From positions 1-64,000 of the forward strand of contig DWVH01000007.1 of assembly GCA_019120335.1 (NCBI GenBank): a DNA stretch of 64,000 nt, in the 5' to 3' direction. This DNA is from Candidatus Enterococcus stercoripullorum (GTDB lineage: Bacteria > Bacillota > Bacilli > Lactobacillales > Enterococcaceae). Shown here piece after piece: positions 49,113-60,892 of the stretch (its first letter is position 1; every line of letters begins with the position of its first letter). Under the pieces are notes generated by a model. That model ran no database searches and was not told the origin of the DNA. It was given only the letters and a program-made list of their open reading frames with translations. The position numbers were made by a program, and so were the translations under genes.

Positions 49113-50654
49113 TTAATGTCTAAAGTGACGAACATTGGTAAATACCATAGCAATACCATATTTATCCGCCATATCAATCGAATCTTGGTCCTTAATACTT
49201 CCGCCAGGTTGCACGATTGCTTTAATGCCATTTTGTGCAGCATATTCAACTGAGTCACTCATTGGGAAGAATGCATCCGAACTCATCACGGCACCTTCAA
49301 GTTTACCAGCTGTCTTCGCTTGTTCCACTGCAATTTTAACAGACCCCACACGATTCATTTGCCCTGCACCGACACCGACTGTTTGATTGTCTTTTGCAAG
49401 TAAAATCGCATTAGACTTCACATGTTTAACAGCCTTCCAAGCAAAGGTTAACGCTTCTAATTCTTCTTTCGTTGGTTGACGTTTGGTAACCACTTGCCAA
49501 CTTTCAGGATTTTCTTCGATGACATCTTGGTTTTGAACTAATAATCCACCTAGAACAGAAACAAATTCATTTTCTTCGGTATTCTTTTCTGAAAAGTCCA
49601 ACGTTAATAGACGCAGATTTTTCTTTTGAGATAATAATTCTAAAGCATCGTCCTCAAAACTTGGTGCAATGATTAATTCAAGGAAGATTGGACGCATCAC
49701 TTCAGCAGTTTTTAGATCCACTGGGCGATTTAATACAATAATTCCCCCAAAGATAGACACTGGATCGGCATCAAAACAACGATCAAAAGCTTCCTTAATC
49801 GTTGAACCTGTACCAATACCACATGGATTCATATGTTTTAAAGCCACGGCAGTTGGTTCATCAAATTCACGAATGATACGAATTGCCGCATCCGCATCTT
49901 TAATATTGTTATAAGACAATTCTTTCCCATTCAATTGTTTTGCGCTAGCCATCGAATAAGCCTCTGGTAAAGCGCAACGGTAGAATGAAGCCTGTTGATG
50001 ACTATTTTCACCATAACGTAAAGTTTGACGTAAATCATAAGTAAGCGTTAATTTTTCAGGTGTCGTTACGCCTACAATTTCACTGAAATACTGAGCAATC
50101 AAGGCATCGTAACTAGCTGTATGGCGGAAAGTTTTCGCCGCTAAAGCTTTACGGGTTTCAAGACTTGTTTGACCTTCTGCTTTAAGTTCTGCAGCTACTT
50201 TTTCATAATCACTAGGGTCTACAATAACTGTTACACTTGCAAAGTTTTTCGCTGCTGAACGTAACATACTTGGTCCACCGATATCAATATTTTCAATCGC
50301 ATCCGCTTCAGTAACATCAGGCTTTAAAATAGTTTCTTTAAATGGATATAAATTAACAACCACAAAATCAATCGGTGTAATATCATGAGCTTTCATCGCA
50401 TCCATATGAGTAGCTAAATCACGACGACCAAGTAATCCGCCATGAATTTTTGGATGTAAAGTCTTCACTCGGCCATCCATCATTTCAGGAAAACCAGTCA
50501 CTTCTTCAATCCCAATTGTTGGCACACCTTGTTCATCTAAAACTTTTTTGGTACCGCCAGTTGAGATGATTTCAATACCAGCATCAACCAACACTTTCGC
50601 AAAATCAACTAAGCCAGTTTTATCAGATACACTTAACAATGCACGTCTTTTCAT
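49113..50654 (-). CDS. purH: Bifunctional AICAR transformylase/IMP cyclohydrolase
   Basis: Catalyses the last two steps to IMP. The N-terminal cyclohydrolase domain has [12 protein letters not shown] and STGGT; the C-terminal transformylase has the Lys-His catalytic pair in [11 protein letters not shown] start at 50654 (513 residues, [11 protein letters not shown]); the ribosome-binding GGGG lies in the purN tail with a rather long 12-base spacing. The ATG at 50690 only adds residues read from purN. Confidence 0.96.
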   Translation of the reverse strand: MKRRALLSVSDKTGLVDFAKVLVDAGIEIISTGGTKKVLDEQGVPTIGIEEVTGFPEMMDGRVKTLHPKIHGGLLGRRDLATHMDAMKAHDITPIDFVVVNLYPFKETILKPDVTEADAIENIDIGGPSMLRSAAKNFASVTVIVDPSDYEKVAAELKAEGQTSLETRKALAAKTFRHTASYDALIAQYFSEIVGVTTPEKLTLTYDLRQTLRYGENSHQQASFYRCALPEAYSMASAKQLNGKELSYNNIKDADAAIRIIREFDEPTAVALKHMNPCGIGTGSTIKEAFDRCFDADPVSIFGGIIVLNRPVDLKTAEVMRPIFLELIIAPSFEDDALELLSQKKNLRLLTLDFSEKNTEENEFVSVLGGLLVQNQDVIEENPESWQVVTKRQPTKEELEALTFAWKAVKHVKSNAILLAKDNQTVGVGAGQMNRVGSVKIAVEQAKTAGKLEGAVMSSDAFFPMSDSVEYAAQNGIKAIVQPGGSIKDQDSIDMADKYGIAMVFTNVRHFRH

Positions 50655-50661
50655 GAGTTTT

Positions 50662-51252
50662 TTATTCCCCTTTTGATTTATTTTTATCACTTTGAAGTAA
50701 CACGTCTCTTAATACTTTTGGATACAAGCGATGTTCCGTTTGATGAATTTTTTCTTCCAGAGATTCCAAGGTATCCTCTGGTAAAATCATCACAGGTTCT
50801 TGGGCGATAATCGGACCGGTATCCACGCCATCATCTACTAAATGGACTGTGACTCCGGTAACTTTTACACCATATTCATACGCATCTTTAATCCCATGCA
50901 AGCCAGGAAAGCTAGGTAAAAGGGACGGATGAATATTTAAAATACGATTACTGTAATGAGAAAGTAGCGTTTGACCGATAATACGCATATAGCCTGCCAA
51001 GACAATCAAATCAATTTGTTGTTCTTGCAATAACTGTAATAGCGCTTCTTCATAGGCTATCTTATTTGCAAATTCTTTAACCTCAAAACTAAAGGCACGA
51101 ACATTCAATCGTCGCGCACGTTCAAGGACATAAGCGTTATGATGATCACTAAAGACAAAGATCAGTTCCCCAGGTAGTAATCCTGCTTGGAATTGGTGGG
51201 CTAAAGCTTCAAAATTACTACCATTACCAGAAGCTAAAATAGCAACTCTCAT
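50662..51252 (-). CDS. purN: Phosphoribosylglycinamide formyltransferase
   Basis: Formyl-THF-dependent transformylase, third step. 196 residues with the catalytic Asn-His-Asp set: [12 protein letters not shown] and [22 protein letters not shown] at the N-terminus binds the ribonucleotide. Its ATG overlaps the purM stop (ATGA). Confidence 0.97.
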   Translation of the reverse strand: MRVAILASGNGSNFEALAHQFQAGLLPGELIFVFSDHHNAYVLERARRLNVRAFSFEVKEFANKIAYEEALLQLLQEQQIDLIVLAGYMRIIGQTLLSHYSNRILNIHPSLLPSFPGLHGIKDAYEYGVKVTGVTVHLVDDGVDTGPIIAQEPVMILPEDTLESLEEKIHQTEHRLYPKVLRDVLLQSDKNKSKGE

Positions 51253-52292
51253 CGGCCTTCCTCCACTATTTCGACACTATTGTTTGTTTTTTCAATCATT
51301 TTTCCAATAATATAAGCCGTCTGTTGGTTTTCTTTTAGGATTTGCATCACTTCAGACACTTTATCTTCACTAACTGCTAAAATCATGCCTAAGCCCATGT
51401 TGAAGATTTCAAACATTTCTTCATGTTTAAGCTGTCCATATTTTTCAAGACATTCAAAGATTGGTAATACCGGCCAAGTCCCCACATGAATTTGCGCAGC
51501 TACGTCCTCATTGAACATTCTAGGCACATTTTCAATAAAGCCACCACCAGTAATATGCGCAATCCCATTTACTAATTGCTTTTTAATGAGTGGTAGAAGC
51601 GCTTTGACATAAATGCGAGTTGGTGTTAATAAAACAATTTTTAGTGGTTGATTTAATTCTGGTAGTACTGTTTCACCGTTAAAGTCATTTTGCTCAAAAA
51701 AGACTTTACGTACAAGTGAATAGCCATTGGAATGAATACCTGAAGAAGGCAAACCAATTAATACATCCCCAGCTTTGACATTTGCTTTTTGAATTAAGGC
51801 TGATTTTTCCGCGATACCAACTGCAAAGCCTGCCAAATCATAATCATCTTCACCATACATGCCAGGCATTTCCGCAGTCTCACCACCGATTAAAGCAGCA
51901 TTTGCTTGGACACACCCATCAGCTACACCAGCTACGACTTTTTCTAAACGCTCAGGAATATTTTTACCCGTTGCGATATAATCTAAGAAATACAGTGGTT
52001 CAGCACCTTGCGCGATAATATCATTGACACACATCGCTACACAATCAATGCCAATGGTATCGTGCATATCTTCTTGAATTGCAATCATCAATTTCGTACC
52101 TACACCATCAGTTCCGGAGACTAAGACAGGCTCTTTTACATTCAAGCTACTTAAATCAAAGCAACCTCCAAAGCCACCTAAAGCACTCATTACGCCAAGG
52201 CGTTTAGTTTTTTGTACATGCTTTTGGATTCTTTTTACAACTTCATAGCCAGCTTCTACATCAACACCAGCTTTAGCATAAGCATTGCCCAT
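51249..52292 (-). CDS. purM: Phosphoribosylformylglycinamidine cyclo-ligase (AIR synthetase)
   Basis: Fifth step, ATP-dependent ring closure to AIR. 347 residues; [32 protein letters not shown] and the C-terminal [13 protein letters not shown] are PurM motifs. AAGGAGTAATCAA precedes the ATG. Coupled to purN. Confidence 0.97.
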   Translation of the reverse strand: MGNAYAKAGVDVEAGYEVVKRIQKHVQKTKRLGVMSALGGFGGCFDLSSLNVKEPVLVSGTDGVGTKLMIAIQEDMHDTIGIDCVAMCVNDIIAQGAEPLYFLDYIATGKNIPERLEKVVAGVADGCVQANAALIGGETAEMPGMYGEDDYDLAGFAVGIAEKSALIQKANVKAGDVLIGLPSSGIHSNGYSLVRKVFFEQNDFNGETVLPELNQPLKIVLLTPTRIYVKALLPLIKKQLVNGIAHITGGGFIENVPRMFNEDVAAQIHVGTWPVLPIFECLEKYGQLKHEEMFEIFNMGLGMILAVSEDKVSEVMQILKENQQTAYIIGKMIEKTNNSVEIVEEGR

Positions 52293-52303
52293 TTGATTAC
52301 TCC

Positions 52304-53749
52304 TTATCCTTTAAAAAATTCTGTCTTTTCTTTTAACGATTTACGATATTGTTCTTCATAATCATACAATGGTGTTGGATAATCACCATTAAAGTATGCC
52401 ATACACAAACCTGTATATGGGGCATCAAAATTCAAGCCAATCGCATCAATTAAGCCTTGTTCACTTAAAAAGCTTAAAGTGTCACAGCCAATCATTTCTC
52501 GCATTTGTTCAATCGTATAATTAGCCGCAATCAATTCTTTACGCGTTTGGATATCAATCCCGTAAAAACAAGGATATTTTAACGGCGGTGAAGCAATTCT
52601 TAAATGTACTTCTTTCGCTCCGGCTTCTTTTAATAATTGCACAATGCGACGACTGGTAGTCCCACGCACGATTGAATCATCCACTAATACCAATCTTTTC
52701 CCTTCAACCACACCGCGAACCGCAGATAATTTCATTCTAACGCCTTGTTCGCGAAGTTCTTGTGTCGGTTGGATAAAGGTTCTAGCAACATATTGATTTT
52801 TGACTAAACCCATTTCATACGGAATCCCTGAACTTTCGGCATATCCGCTCGCTGCAGAAAGGGAAGAATTCGGAACTCCGATAACCATATCTGCTTCTAC
52901 TGGTGCTTCTTTTGCTAACAAACGTCCCATGTTTTTACGGGCTGTATGTACATTGACTCCAGCAATATTAGAATCAGGACGCGCAAAATAGATAAATTCC
53001 ATCGAACAAATGGCATATTGGGTATCTATCGTATATTGTTCAATTTGAATGCCTTCATCATTAATAATAATGATTTCACCTGGTTTGACATCACGTACAA
53101 ACTTTGCTCCGATTACTTCTATGGCACAAGTTTCTGATGCAATCACATAAGCCCCATTTTTCATTTGTCCAATTGCTAGAGGCCTGAAACCATTTGGATC
53201 AAGCGCGGCAATCATGGCTTCTTCTGTCAGTAACAAGTAAGCAAAACCACCTTTGACTTGATTCAACGCCTCTTTTAATTGATCCACCAAAGTAGGACGA
53301 TGGCTTTTACGAATTAAATGCATCAAGATTTCGGTATCTGAATTTGAGTGGAAAATCGCCCCTTCTTGTTCTAGGCGTTTACGTAAACTTTTGGCATTGG
53401 TTAAATTTCCATTATGCGCCAAACCATAGCTACCATTATAAAACTTGAATAAAAACGGTTGAATATTATCCACACTGCCATTACCGGCCGTTGCATAACG
53501 AACATGTCCAATCGCAGCATTACCTACCAAGCGATTTAATTGACGTTCATCTGCAAAAACCTCAGCCAATAAACCTAAATCGCGATGTCCATATAATTTT
53601 TTTCCATCAGTTGAAACTATCCCAGCCCCTTCTTGGCCACGATGTTGTAAACTGTGAAGTCCGAAATAGGTTACCTTACTGGCGTCTGGATGTCCCCAAA
53701 CGCCAAAGATACCACATTCTTCATTTAGACTTTTTACTTCATAAGACAC
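52304..53749 (-). CDS. purF: Amidophosphoribosyltransferase
   Basis: Committed step: PRPP plus glutamine to phosphoribosylamine. With the GTG at 53749 (481 residues, [12 protein letters not shown]), an 11-residue propeptide precedes the catalytic Cys12, as in Bacillus; the ATG at 53767 would place it 18 residues in. The glutaminase domain has [12 protein letters not shown], the PRTase domain [13 protein letters not shown]. Bacillus PurF carries a 4Fe-4S cluster; Cys residues equivalent to two ligands are seen in AICSMEF and YPCFYG, but the paired-Cys site reads GLCMAYF, with Tyr where a second Cys is expected. It overlaps purL by 16 nt. Confidence 0.95.
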   Translation of the reverse strand: MSYEVKSLNEECGIFGVWGHPDASKVTYFGLHSLQHRGQEGAGIVSTDGKKLYGHRDLGLLAEVFADERQLNRLVGNAAIGHVRYATAGNGSVDNIQPFLFKFYNGSYGLAHNGNLTNAKSLRKRLEQEGAIFHSNSDTEILMHLIRKSHRPTLVDQLKEALNQVKGGFAYLLLTEEAMIAALDPNGFRPLAIGQMKNGAYVIASETCAIEVIGAKFVRDVKPGEIIIINDEGIQIEQYTIDTQYAICSMEFIYFARPDSNIAGVNVHTARKNMGRLLAKEAPVEADMVIGVPNSSLSAASGYAESSGIPYEMGLVKNQYVARTFIQPTQELREQGVRMKLSAVRGVVEGKRLVLVDDSIVRGTTSRRIVQLLKEAGAKEVHLRIASPPLKYPCFYGIDIQTRKELIAANYTIEQMREMIGCDTLSFLSEQGLIDAIGLNFDAPYTGLCMAYFNGDYPTPLYDYEEQYRKSLKEKTEFFKG

Positions 53750-55953
53750 GTAATCGCATCCTCCCATAATTGTTTGGCTTGTTTGACAGAAGTAGAGATT
53801 GCCCCATCTGTCCCCTTCATTTCTAATTGATCTTGCGCAACAACTTTACCTACAAATTGTGCTTTATCTCCCATTAAGTTTTCAAAAGCTACTTGATTCT
53901 CCGGTCTTACAGATAAAACAAATCGTGATTGGGTTTCAGCAAATAATAAGGCTTGTTCAAAGTCAAAACTTACTTTGGCACCCAATTCATTCTTAAAACA
54001 ACTTTCCGCGATGGCTACAGCTAAACCACCTTCGCTACAATCATGACAACTTGCTACTAAACCAGCTTGAATCGCTTGTAACACTATATCTTGATTGTCT
54101 TTTTCAGTAACTAAATCAAAATCCATTAAGCGACCCTCAATTTTTCCTAGTAACATTTTTTGTAACTCAGAGCCATTGAAATCTGTTGAAGTTTGACCGA
54201 CAACATAAATCAAATCATCCGCTTGTTTAAAGTCTTGGGTCGTAATATGTGCTAATTTTTCAACTAAACCAACCATCCCAATCATCGGTGTTGGATAAAT
54301 GGACTTGCCATTCGTTTCGTTGTACATAGATACATTTCCTGAAATAACTGGTGTATCTAATACTTCACACGCCTTAGCAATCCCATCAGCTGACGTCCAC
54401 AATTCCCAGAAGCCCTCTGGTTTATCCGGTGAGCCATAGTTTAGACAGTCAGTAATCGCTAAAGGACGACCCCCACTAGCAACGATATTACGTGCGGCTT
54501 CACTCACGGCAATTTGACCACCAATTTCAGGATTCAAATATAGATATCGTGCATTACAATCTGTCGTCATGGCCAAAGCTTTTTGCGTGCCACGAATTCG
54601 AAGTACCGCTGCATCGCTACCTGGCGTAACTACAGTATTTGTACGTACTTGATAATCATAGGTTTCATAGATGGATTTTTTAGATGCAATAGTTGGTTGT
54701 TGTAATAAATCTAGGAAAGTTTGCGTAGGATCTTTCAGCTCTGGTACAAAATCAGCCATTTGTGCAAATTCTTGGATTCTAGCCGGTTCTTGATAAGGTT
54801 TATGATAAACAGGCGCATCCTCAGCAAGTGCATCAACTGGAATATTCGCGACTTCTTTCCCATGATGATACAAACGATACAGCCCATCGTCCGTTACTTC
54901 ACCAATAGAAACCGCGTCTAAATCATATTTTTTGAAAAGCGCCACTACTTGATCTTCACAACCTTGTTTGACACAGATAAGCATGCGTTCTTGAGATTCT
55001 GAAAGCATCATTTCATAAGGGGTCATGTGACTTTCACGTTGCGGTACATCATCAAGATATAATTTCAACCCTGAACCAGCTTTTGAAGCCATTTCTGAAC
55101 TTGAAGAAACCAAACCAGCTGCTCCCATATCTTGAATCCCAACTAAAATATCTGAATGCTCTAAAATCAATTCTAAACAAGCTTCTAATAATAGTTTTTC
55201 CATAAATGGATCGCCTACTTGGACAGCTGAACGTTGTTGTTCTTCACCTTCTACAAACTCTTCTGAAGCAAAGGTAGCCCCATGAATCCCATCACGTCCA
55301 GTTTTCGCACCGACATACATAATTTTATTGCCGACACCTTTTGCTTGGCCTTTTTGAATATCTTTATGATCGATTAAGCCGACACACATTGCGTTGACTA
55401 ATGGATTACCTTCATAACATGGATCAAAAGCAACTTCCCCACCAACAGTTGGAATACCGATACAGTTACCATAGCCGCTAATCCCCGCAACAACTTCTTC
55501 TAATAAGTATTTTGTACGGTTATTATCTAATTCACCAAAGCGTAAAGAGTCTAAAATCGCAATTGGACGAGCTCCCATACTGAAGATGTCACGAATAATA
55601 CCGCCGACACCAGTTGCTGCACCTTCATATGGCTCTACTGCAGATGGATGGTTATGACTTTCTGCTTTGAAAACGACTGCTTGTCCATCGCCAATATCGA
55701 CAATCCCTGCACCTTCACCAGGACCTTGTAATACTTGTTTACCTGATGTCGGAAATTTCTTTAATACTGGTTTTGAATTTTTGTAAGAGCAATGTTCACT
55801 CCACATGACAGAAAATAAACCTGTTTCCGTATAGTTAGGCATACGATTTAAAATGTTTTCTATCATCGCATATTCTTCATCTGTTAAGCCCCATTGCGTA
55901 TATATTTTTTGGTCTTTAATTTCTTGAGGAGTCGGTTCGATAAATTTCTTCAT
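53734..55953 (-). CDS. purL: FGAM synthase subunit PurL
   Basis: ATP-binding subunit of the three-part FGAM synthase (PurL with PurQ and PurS). At 739 residues it is the short form lacking a fused glutaminase, consistent with the separate purQ and purS genes upstream. [45 protein letters not shown] and [15 protein letters not shown] are characteristic. Its ATG shares one base with the purQ stop. Confidence 0.97.
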   Translation of the reverse strand: MKKFIEPTPQEIKDQKIYTQWGLTDEEYAMIENILNRMPNYTETGLFSVMWSEHCSYKNSKPVLKKFPTSGKQVLQGPGEGAGIVDIGDGQAVVFKAESHNHPSAVEPYEGAATGVGGIIRDIFSMGARPIAILDSLRFGELDNNRTKYLLEEVVAGISGYGNCIGIPTVGGEVAFDPCYEGNPLVNAMCVGLIDHKDIQKGQAKGVGNKIMYVGAKTGRDGIHGATFASEEFVEGEEQQRSAVQVGDPFMEKLLLEACLELILEHSDILVGIQDMGAAGLVSSSSEMASKAGSGLKLYLDDVPQRESHMTPYEMMLSESQERMLICVKQGCEDQVVALFKKYDLDAVSIGEVTDDGLYRLYHHGKEVANIPVDALAEDAPVYHKPYQEPARIQEFAQMADFVPELKDPTQTFLDLLQQPTIASKKSIYETYDYQVRTNTVVTPGSDAAVLRIRGTQKALAMTTDCNARYLYLNPEIGGQIAVSEAARNIVASGGRPLAITDCLNYGSPDKPEGFWELWTSADGIAKACEVLDTPVISGNVSMYNETNGKSIYPTPMIGMVGLVEKLAHITTQDFKQADDLIYVVGQTSTDFNGSELQKMLLGKIEGRLMDFDLVTEKDNQDIVLQAIQAGLVASCHDCSEGGLAVAIAESCFKNELGAKVSFDFEQALLFAETQSRFVLSVRPENQVAFENLMGDKAQFVGKVVAQDQLEMKGTDGAISTSVKQAKQLWEDAITCLMK

Positions 55954-56630
55954 TAGTTTTGCGTCACCTTTCCGAAGTTTTTCAAAATAGAAGCAAAGAA
56001 ACGCTTGCCATCTGCACTACCTAATAATTCTTCCATCGCACGTTCTGGATGGGGCATCATTCCTAAGACATTCCCTTTTTCATTACAAATTCCAGCAATA
56101 TTTTCAACTGAACCATTAATATCTTCTTCATATGTAAAGACGATTTGATTGTTGGCTTTTAATTTTGCTAAAGTTTCTTCATCACAATAATAATTGCCTT
56201 CACCGTGAGCGACAGGAATTTGAATCACTTCATCTTTTTGATATTCGCTCGTAAATTTCGTTTCATTATTGACAACTTTTAAGCCGACCGTTTTACAAAC
56301 AAAATGTAGAGAACGATTGCGAATCAAGCTACCAGGAAGTAACCCAGCCTCAGTTAACACTTGAAATCCATTACATGTTCCAAAAACCATCTTGCCTTCA
56401 TTAGCAAAACGAATCACTTCAGACATAATATTTGAAAAACGAGCAATCGCACCACATCTTAACGCATCACCGTAAGAAAAGCCTCCAGGTAAAAAGACCC
56501 CGTCAAATCCTTCTAAACTTGTTGCATCATGTCGGACATATTCTGCCTCTGCCCCACAGACATTTTTGATTGCCCATAACATATCCAAATCACAGTTGGA
56601 CCCAGGAAATACAATCACTGCAAATTTCAT
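55953..56630 (-). CDS. purQ: FGAM synthase glutaminase subunit PurQ
   Basis: Class I glutamine amidotransferase supplying ammonia to PurL. 225 residues from the ATG at 56630 ([14 protein letters not shown]); nucleophilic Cys in [10 protein letters not shown] and the His-Glu pair in [14 protein letters not shown] nine bases upstream decides this start over 56684. It begins one base after the purS stop. Confidence 0.97.
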   Translation of the reverse strand: MKFAVIVFPGSNCDLDMLWAIKNVCGAEAEYVRHDATSLEGFDGVFLPGGFSYGDALRCGAIARFSNIMSEVIRFANEGKMVFGTCNGFQVLTEAGLLPGSLIRNRSLHFVCKTVGLKVVNNETKFTSEYQKDEVIQIPVAHGEGNYYCDEETLAKLKANNQIVFTYEEDINGSVENIAGICNEKGNVLGMMPHPERAMEELLGSADGKRFFASILKNFGKVTQN

Positions 56631-56631
56631 G

Positions 56632-56886
56632 TTAAGCTTCCTCCACATCCATGATTTCGAATCGATACGTTTCCATGTTGACATTTGCTAATAATTTATC
56701 ACAAGCTTCTTCAACGACTTCTTCAACAGGACGAGTTCCAGGGTTGACTTGCATTTCGAAATATTTACCAATTCTAACCTCTTCAATTTCGCTATAACCC
56801 ATGCGATGTAATGCTCCTTTAACCGCCTCACCTTGAGGATCTAAAACAGACTCTTTATAAGTAACATAAACTTTTACAAAAACCAT
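56632..56886 (-). CDS. purS: FGAM synthase subunit PurS
   Basis: Small dimeric subunit that links PurQ and PurL. 84 residues with the family pattern [21 protein letters not shown]. It lies 15 nt after purC, directly before purQ. Confidence 0.96.
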   Translation of the reverse strand: MVFVKVYVTYKESVLDPQGEAVKGALHRMGYSEIEEVRIGKYFEMQVNPGTRPVEEVVEEACDKLLANVNMETYRFEIMDVEEA

Positions 56887-56901
56887 GATTGTACTCCTTT
56901 A

Positions 56902-57612
56902 TTAATTATTTTCAATTCTTCGTAAAACTTCTTGGTAAACTGGGACTAAATCACCTAAATCACGACGATAGATATCTTTGTCTAAATGATCGTTGGTATG
57001 AACATCCCACAAACGACAAGTATCTGGTGAAATTTCGTCAGCTAATAAGATTTTGCCTTCTTTTGTACGTCCTACTTCAATTTTAAAATCAATTAATTGA
57101 ATATCTAAAGTTAAGAACCATGCCTTTAAGACTTCATTGACCTTTAATGCCAAAGCTTTGATTTGATCAATCTCTTCTTGAGTCGCAATATCTAGTACTA
57201 AGACATGTTGATCATTTATAAATGGATCATCTAGACGGTCCTCTTTATAATAAAATTCAACAATCGGAAAACTTAGAGGTGTTCCTTCCTTAATATCTAA
57301 ACGTTTTGAAAAACTACCAGCAGCCACATTCCGAACGACAACTTCTAACGGAATAATATTCACCTTCTGAATCAATTGTTCGGTTTCAGAAATTTTGCGA
57401 ATGAAGTGACTTGGCACACCATTTTCTGCTAATTTGTCAAAAATAAGCGAAGTAATCTGGTTATTCATCGCTCCTTTACCTGAAATTGCATCTTTCTTCA
57501 AACCATTCAGTGCCGTTGCTTGATCCATATACTCCGCTAATATTACGTCTTCTTCATCTGTACTATACAATTTTTTAGCCTTACCTTCATAAAGCAGTTC
57601 TAGCTTTTCCAT
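56902..57612 (-). CDS. purC: SAICAR synthetase
   Basis: ATP-dependent addition of aspartate to CAIR. 236 residues; LLYEGKAKKLY at the N-terminus, EVVVRNVAAGS in the middle and LADEISPDTCRLW are PurC hallmarks. CGAGGTGCGAA precedes the ATG. It is the first gene of a transcript separate from purEKB, with its own PurBox-bearing promoter. Confidence 0.97.
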   Translation of the reverse strand: MEKLELLYEGKAKKLYSTDEEDVILAEYMDQATALNGLKKDAISGKGAMNNQITSLIFDKLAENGVPSHFIRKISETEQLIQKVNIIPLEVVVRNVAAGSFSKRLDIKEGTPLSFPIVEFYYKEDRLDDPFINDQHVLVLDIATQEEIDQIKALALKVNEVLKAWFLTLDIQLIDFKIEVGRTKEGKILLADEISPDTCRLWDVHTNDHLDKDIYRRDLGDLVPVYQEVLRRIENN

Positions 57613-57663
57613 TTCGCACCTCGAAAATCATCATATTTATGAACGTATTATTCATCTATTCAC

Positions 57664-57692
57664 ATTCTATGTTACTTTCAAAAGATTTTCAA
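57664..57692 (-). promoter_or_regulatory. purC operon promoter
   Basis: On the minus strand TTGAAA (57687-57692) and TAGAAT (57664-57669) are spaced by 17. Predicted start about 57657, a leader of about 45 nt. Confidence 0.75.
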
Positions 57693-57726
57693 TAATTTAT
57701 TTATATTTTACACTTATTTCATATAA

Positions 57727-57739
57727 ATTGTTCGTGTTT
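57727..57739 (-). promoter_or_regulatory. PurBox upstream of purC
   Basis: AAACACGAACAAT on the minus strand agrees with the PurBox at 11 of 13 positions. Its central G (57733) is 69 nt from the 3' end of the -10, identical to purE. A weaker box (10 of 13) lies 21 bp further upstream at 57748-57760. Confidence 0.65.
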
Positions 57740-57787
57740 TAATCGGTATCGTTCAGTAAAACAGTTTAAATATCTCCTGCAGACAAA

Positions 57788-57830
57788 TAAAAATAGACGA
57801 ATGATTTAAAGTAACCATTCGTCTATTTTT
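57788..57830 (-). terminator. Terminator after purB
   Basis: AAATAGACGAATG (57791-57803) pairs perfectly with CATTCGTCTATTT (57816-57828), with T-runs. It separates purEKB from the purC operon. Confidence 0.9.
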
Positions 57831-57833
57831 AAG

Positions 57834-59132
57834 TTATTCGCCTAAACCAACTCGTTCGAAGATGGTATCAACATTTTTCAGATGATAATGGTAATCAAAA
57901 GCATCATCCAAATCTTCTTTGGTTAAATGAGACATAATCGTTTCATCCGCTTCAATAAGTGGACGGAAATCACGTTGTTCATCCCATGATTTAGCTGTAT
58001 TTGGTTGAACTAAATCATAAGCCTGTTCACGCGTTAAGCCTTTATCGATTAATTTCAGCATCACGCGTTGACTGTAAATCAAGCCAAATGTCGCATTCAT
58101 GTTACGTTTCATATTTTCTGGGAATACTGTTAATTTTTCAACAATATTACTAAAGCGATGTAACATATAATCCAATAATATCGTTGTATCTGGAATAATG
58201 ATACGTTCGGCTGATGAATGAGAAATATCACGTTCATGCCATAAAGAAACATTTTCATAGGCAGTAATCATATGACCACGGATCACACGAGCAAGACCTG
58301 CCATATTTTCTGAACCGATTGGATTACGTTTGTGCGGCATAGCAGAAGAACCTTTTTGCCCTTTAGCAAAGAATTCTTCCACTTCACGAGTTTCAGATTT
58401 TTGTAAGCCACGGATTTCAGTTGCAAATTTTTCGATACTTGTCGCAATTAAAGCCATTGTCGCTAAATATTCTGCGTGTAAATCACGAGGTAAGACCTGT
58501 GTTGAGATTTCTTGCGGACGAATTTGTAACTTTTCACAGACATAACTTTCAACAAATGGCGGGATATTGGCAAAAGTCCCTACTGCGCCACTGATTTTAC
58601 CAGCTTCAACCCCTTTAGCCGCATGTTCAAAACGTTCGATATTGCGTTTCATTTCAGAGTACCATAAAGCCAGTTTTAAGCCAAAAGTTGTTGGCTCTGC
58701 ATGAACACCATGAGTACGTCCCATCATCACCGTATATTTGTGTTCTTTGGCTTTTTTAGCAATCACATCTGTTAAACGTTGTAAGCCCACACGCAAAATA
58801 TCATTTGCTTGACGAATAAGGTAACCATAAGCAGTATCCACGACATCCGTAGAAGTTAAACCATAGTGTACCCATTTACGTTCTTCGCCTAATGATTCTG
58901 AAACCGCACGTGTAAAAGCAACCACATCATGACGAGTTTGTTCTTCAATTTCTAAAATACGATCGATATCAAAAGTTGCATTGGCACGAATCTTTTGCAC
59001 ATCTTCTTTTGGAATTTCACCAAGTTCGGCCCAGGCTTCATCAGCTAAAATCTCCACTTCTAACCATGCTTGATAACGATTTTGATCAGTCCAAATCCGA
59101 CCCATTTCTTCTCTAGTATAACGTGGTAACAT
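57834..59132 (-). CDS. purB: Adenylosuccinate lyase
   Basis: Cleaves SAICAR in the de novo path and adenylosuccinate on the way to AMP. 432 residues with the fumarase/aspartase signature [17 protein letters not shown] and the catalytic His in [25 protein letters not shown] precedes the ATG. Last gene of purEKB. Confidence 0.97.
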   Translation of the reverse strand: MLPRYTREEMGRIWTDQNRYQAWLEVEILADEAWAELGEIPKEDVQKIRANATFDIDRILEIEEQTRHDVVAFTRAVSESLGEERKWVHYGLTSTDVVDTAYGYLIRQANDILRVGLQRLTDVIAKKAKEHKYTVMMGRTHGVHAEPTTFGLKLALWYSEMKRNIERFEHAAKGVEAGKISGAVGTFANIPPFVESYVCEKLQIRPQEISTQVLPRDLHAEYLATMALIATSIEKFATEIRGLQKSETREVEEFFAKGQKGSSAMPHKRNPIGSENMAGLARVIRGHMITAYENVSLWHERDISHSSAERIIIPDTTILLDYMLHRFSNIVEKLTVFPENMKRNMNATFGLIYSQRVMLKLIDKGLTREQAYDLVQPNTAKSWDEQRDFRPLIEADETIMSHLTKEDLDDAFDYHYHLKNVDTIFERVGLGE

Positions 59133-59144
59133 TACTCTTCTCCT

Positions 59145-60272
59145 TTAATCCCAAATATTGGTTTGTTGAATTTCTTTTAATGTATCTTCTATATTTTCAG
59201 TCAAGATGGTAATATGCCCCATTTTTCGACCGGTTTTAACTTCTTTTTTACCATAATCATGAAATTGCCAAGATGGTTTTTCCAAAATTAATTGACGACA
59301 TTTTTCATGATGTTGTCCTAAAATATTTACCATCACAGCTGGGGATAATAATTTCACATCAGCTAAAGGCCATCCGCAAATACCGCGAATATGCATATCA
59401 AACTGACTCATATCACAAGCTTCGATAGAATAATGTCCTGAATTATGTGGACGAGGAGCTAATTCATTGACATAAATGCTGCCAGTTTCTGTTAAGAACA
59501 TCTCAATTCCTAGTACCCCATGTAAATTTAAGGCTTGAGCAATTTCTAAAGCAATACGCTGTGCTTCTTTTGCCACCTCTGGATCAATACGAGCAGGTGC
59601 AATCGTCTCATGTAAAATATTATCATGATGAATATTTTCAACCACTGGAAATGGAATATATTCCTTTCCATTGCCAGCCACCATCACAGAAATTTCTTTT
59701 TCAAAAGGAATCCAAGCCTCTAATTCACAAGTTCCTTCGCGCAATAAATCCATTGACGGCGCTAAATCCTTCACCCCGTACAAGACATATTGCCCTTTGC
59801 CATCATATCCACCACGAGTCGTTTTAAGCACACATGGATAACCAATCCCTTCAATTGCATCTGGAATATCACTTGGGTGGATAATTGTTGCATAGGGTGC
59901 AATGACGACATTATTTGCTTCTAAAAAGGCTTTTTCTAATAGACGGTCTTGGGTAATCGCTAAAAGATCTGTCCCTTGTGGAATATAGCTAATTGGTAAA
60001 ATCGCATTTAAACTTTCCACACTAACATTTTCAAATTCATAGGTAATCACGGCACAACGACGAGCCATTTCTTCTAACGCCATGGTATCGTCATAACTTG
60101 CCACAATATGCCAATCTGCCACCTGTGCAGCCGGACAATCAGCAGTTGGGTCTAACACGCCTACACGAAAGCCCATTTTTTTCGCACTTAAGCTCATCAT
60201 CCGCCCTAATTGACCACCACCAACAATTCCGATGGTTTCTCCAGGCATAATCGGTTTAAACAAGCTGATCAC
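59145..60272 (-). CDS. purK: N5-carboxyaminoimidazole ribonucleotide synthase
   Basis: ATP-grasp enzyme that carboxylates AIR to N5-CAIR, acting with PurE. 375 residues; [12 protein letters not shown] near the N-terminus, [17 protein letters not shown] in the ATP-grasp domain and [17 protein letters not shown] near the metal site. The start is GTG (60272), overlapping purE by 17 nt; an ATG eight codons later has no ribosome-binding site. Presence of PurK means the two-step carboxylation route is used. Confidence 0.95.
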   Translation of the reverse strand: MISLFKPIMPGETIGIVGGGQLGRMMSLSAKKMGFRVGVLDPTADCPAAQVADWHIVASYDDTMALEEMARRCAVITYEFENVSVESLNAILPISYIPQGTDLLAITQDRLLEKAFLEANNVVIAPYATIIHPSDIPDAIEGIGYPCVLKTTRGGYDGKGQYVLYGVKDLAPSMDLLREGTCELEAWIPFEKEISVMVAGNGKEYIPFPVVENIHHDNILHETIAPARIDPEVAKEAQRIALEIAQALNLHGVLGIEMFLTETGSIYVNELAPRPHNSGHYSIEACDMSQFDMHIRGICGWPLADVKLLSPAVMVNILGQHHEKCRQLILEKPSWQFHDYGKKEVKTGRKMGHITILTENIEDTLKEIQQTNIWD

Positions 60273-60744
60273 TACTTTCTTTGACTATTTTTTCAGAATT
60301 CAAACGTTTTTCCTGAATTTTTTCTGCTATCTTTAAATCATACATGGAAAGCATCTCAACTGCAAGTATTCCCGCATTGGTTGCCCCAGCTTTTCCAATA
60401 GCAGTCGTCGCAACAGGCACGCCAGCTGGCATCTGCACAATGGATAAAAGCGAATCTAAGCCATTTAAGGCACGTGATTGTACGGGTACACCAATCACTG
60501 GCAACGTACATTTTGCCGCAATCATCCCTGGCAAATGAGCCGCCCCACCAGCACCAGCAATAATAACTTTGATGCCACGCTGTCTAGCTTTTTCAGCGAA
60601 TTCAAACATTAAATCCGGTGTACGATGCGCAGAAACAACTCTTTTCTCATACGCTACACCATATTCGTCTAATACCTCACACGCATTTTTCATTGTTTCC
60701 CAATCGGAAGTACTCCCCATGACAACAGCTACAACAGGTTCCAT
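60256..60744 (-). CDS. purE: N5-CAIR mutase
   Basis: Moves the carboxyl group of N5-CAIR to carbon 4. 162 residues from the ATG at 60744 (AAAAGGAG upstream). [13 protein letters not shown] binds the phosphate; SAHRTPD carries the catalytic His; [11 protein letters not shown] follows. First gene of purEKB, with a PurR-type promoter region. Confidence 0.96.
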   Translation of the reverse strand: MEPVVAVVMGSTSDWETMKNACEVLDEYGVAYEKRVVSAHRTPDLMFEFAEKARQRGIKVIIAGAGGAAHLPGMIAAKCTLPVIGVPVQSRALNGLDSLLSIVQMPAGVPVATTAIGKAGATNAGILAVEMLSMYDLKIAEKIQEKRLNSEKIVKESSDQLV

Positions 60745-60778
60745 TGATTTTGCTCCTTTTAATAAAGATTTCACATAT

Positions 60779-60807
60779 ATTCTAACAAGCAAAAACAGTT
60801 AAGTCAA
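60779..60807 (-). promoter_or_regulatory. purE operon promoter
   Basis: On the minus strand TTGACT (60802-60807) and TAGAAT (60779-60784) with a 17-base spacer; start predicted near 60772. Confidence 0.8.
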
Positions 60808-60810
60808 AAC

Positions 60811-60823
60811 AAATTCGAATAAT
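60811..60823 (+). promoter_or_regulatory. Second PurBox-like site at purE (opposite strand)
   Basis: AAATTCGAATAAT on the plus strand agrees with the PurBox at 11 of 13. It faces the other box across 18 bp, an inverted arrangement like that of Bacillus pur genes, and sits just upstream of the -35. Confidence 0.45.
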
Positions 60824-60841
60824 ATCTTACATTTCTTCAAA

Positions 60842-60854
60842 ATAGTTCGTAAAT
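60842..60854 (-). promoter_or_regulatory. PurBox upstream of purE
   Basis: ATTTACGAACTAT on the minus strand agrees with AWWWCCGAACWWT at 12 of 13. Its central G (60848) is 69 nt from the 3' end of the purE -10, about -76 from the predicted start. Confidence 0.75.
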
Positions 60855-60885
60855 AAAAAGACCCACTGCAAACACAATGAGTCTT
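60851..60885 (-). terminator. Terminator after pbuX
   Basis: An 11-bp stem with G-U pairs (60858-60868 with 60875-60885), followed on the minus strand by TTTTTATTT; it abuts the purE PurBox. Confidence 0.8.
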
Positions 60886-60892
60886 CAAACAA

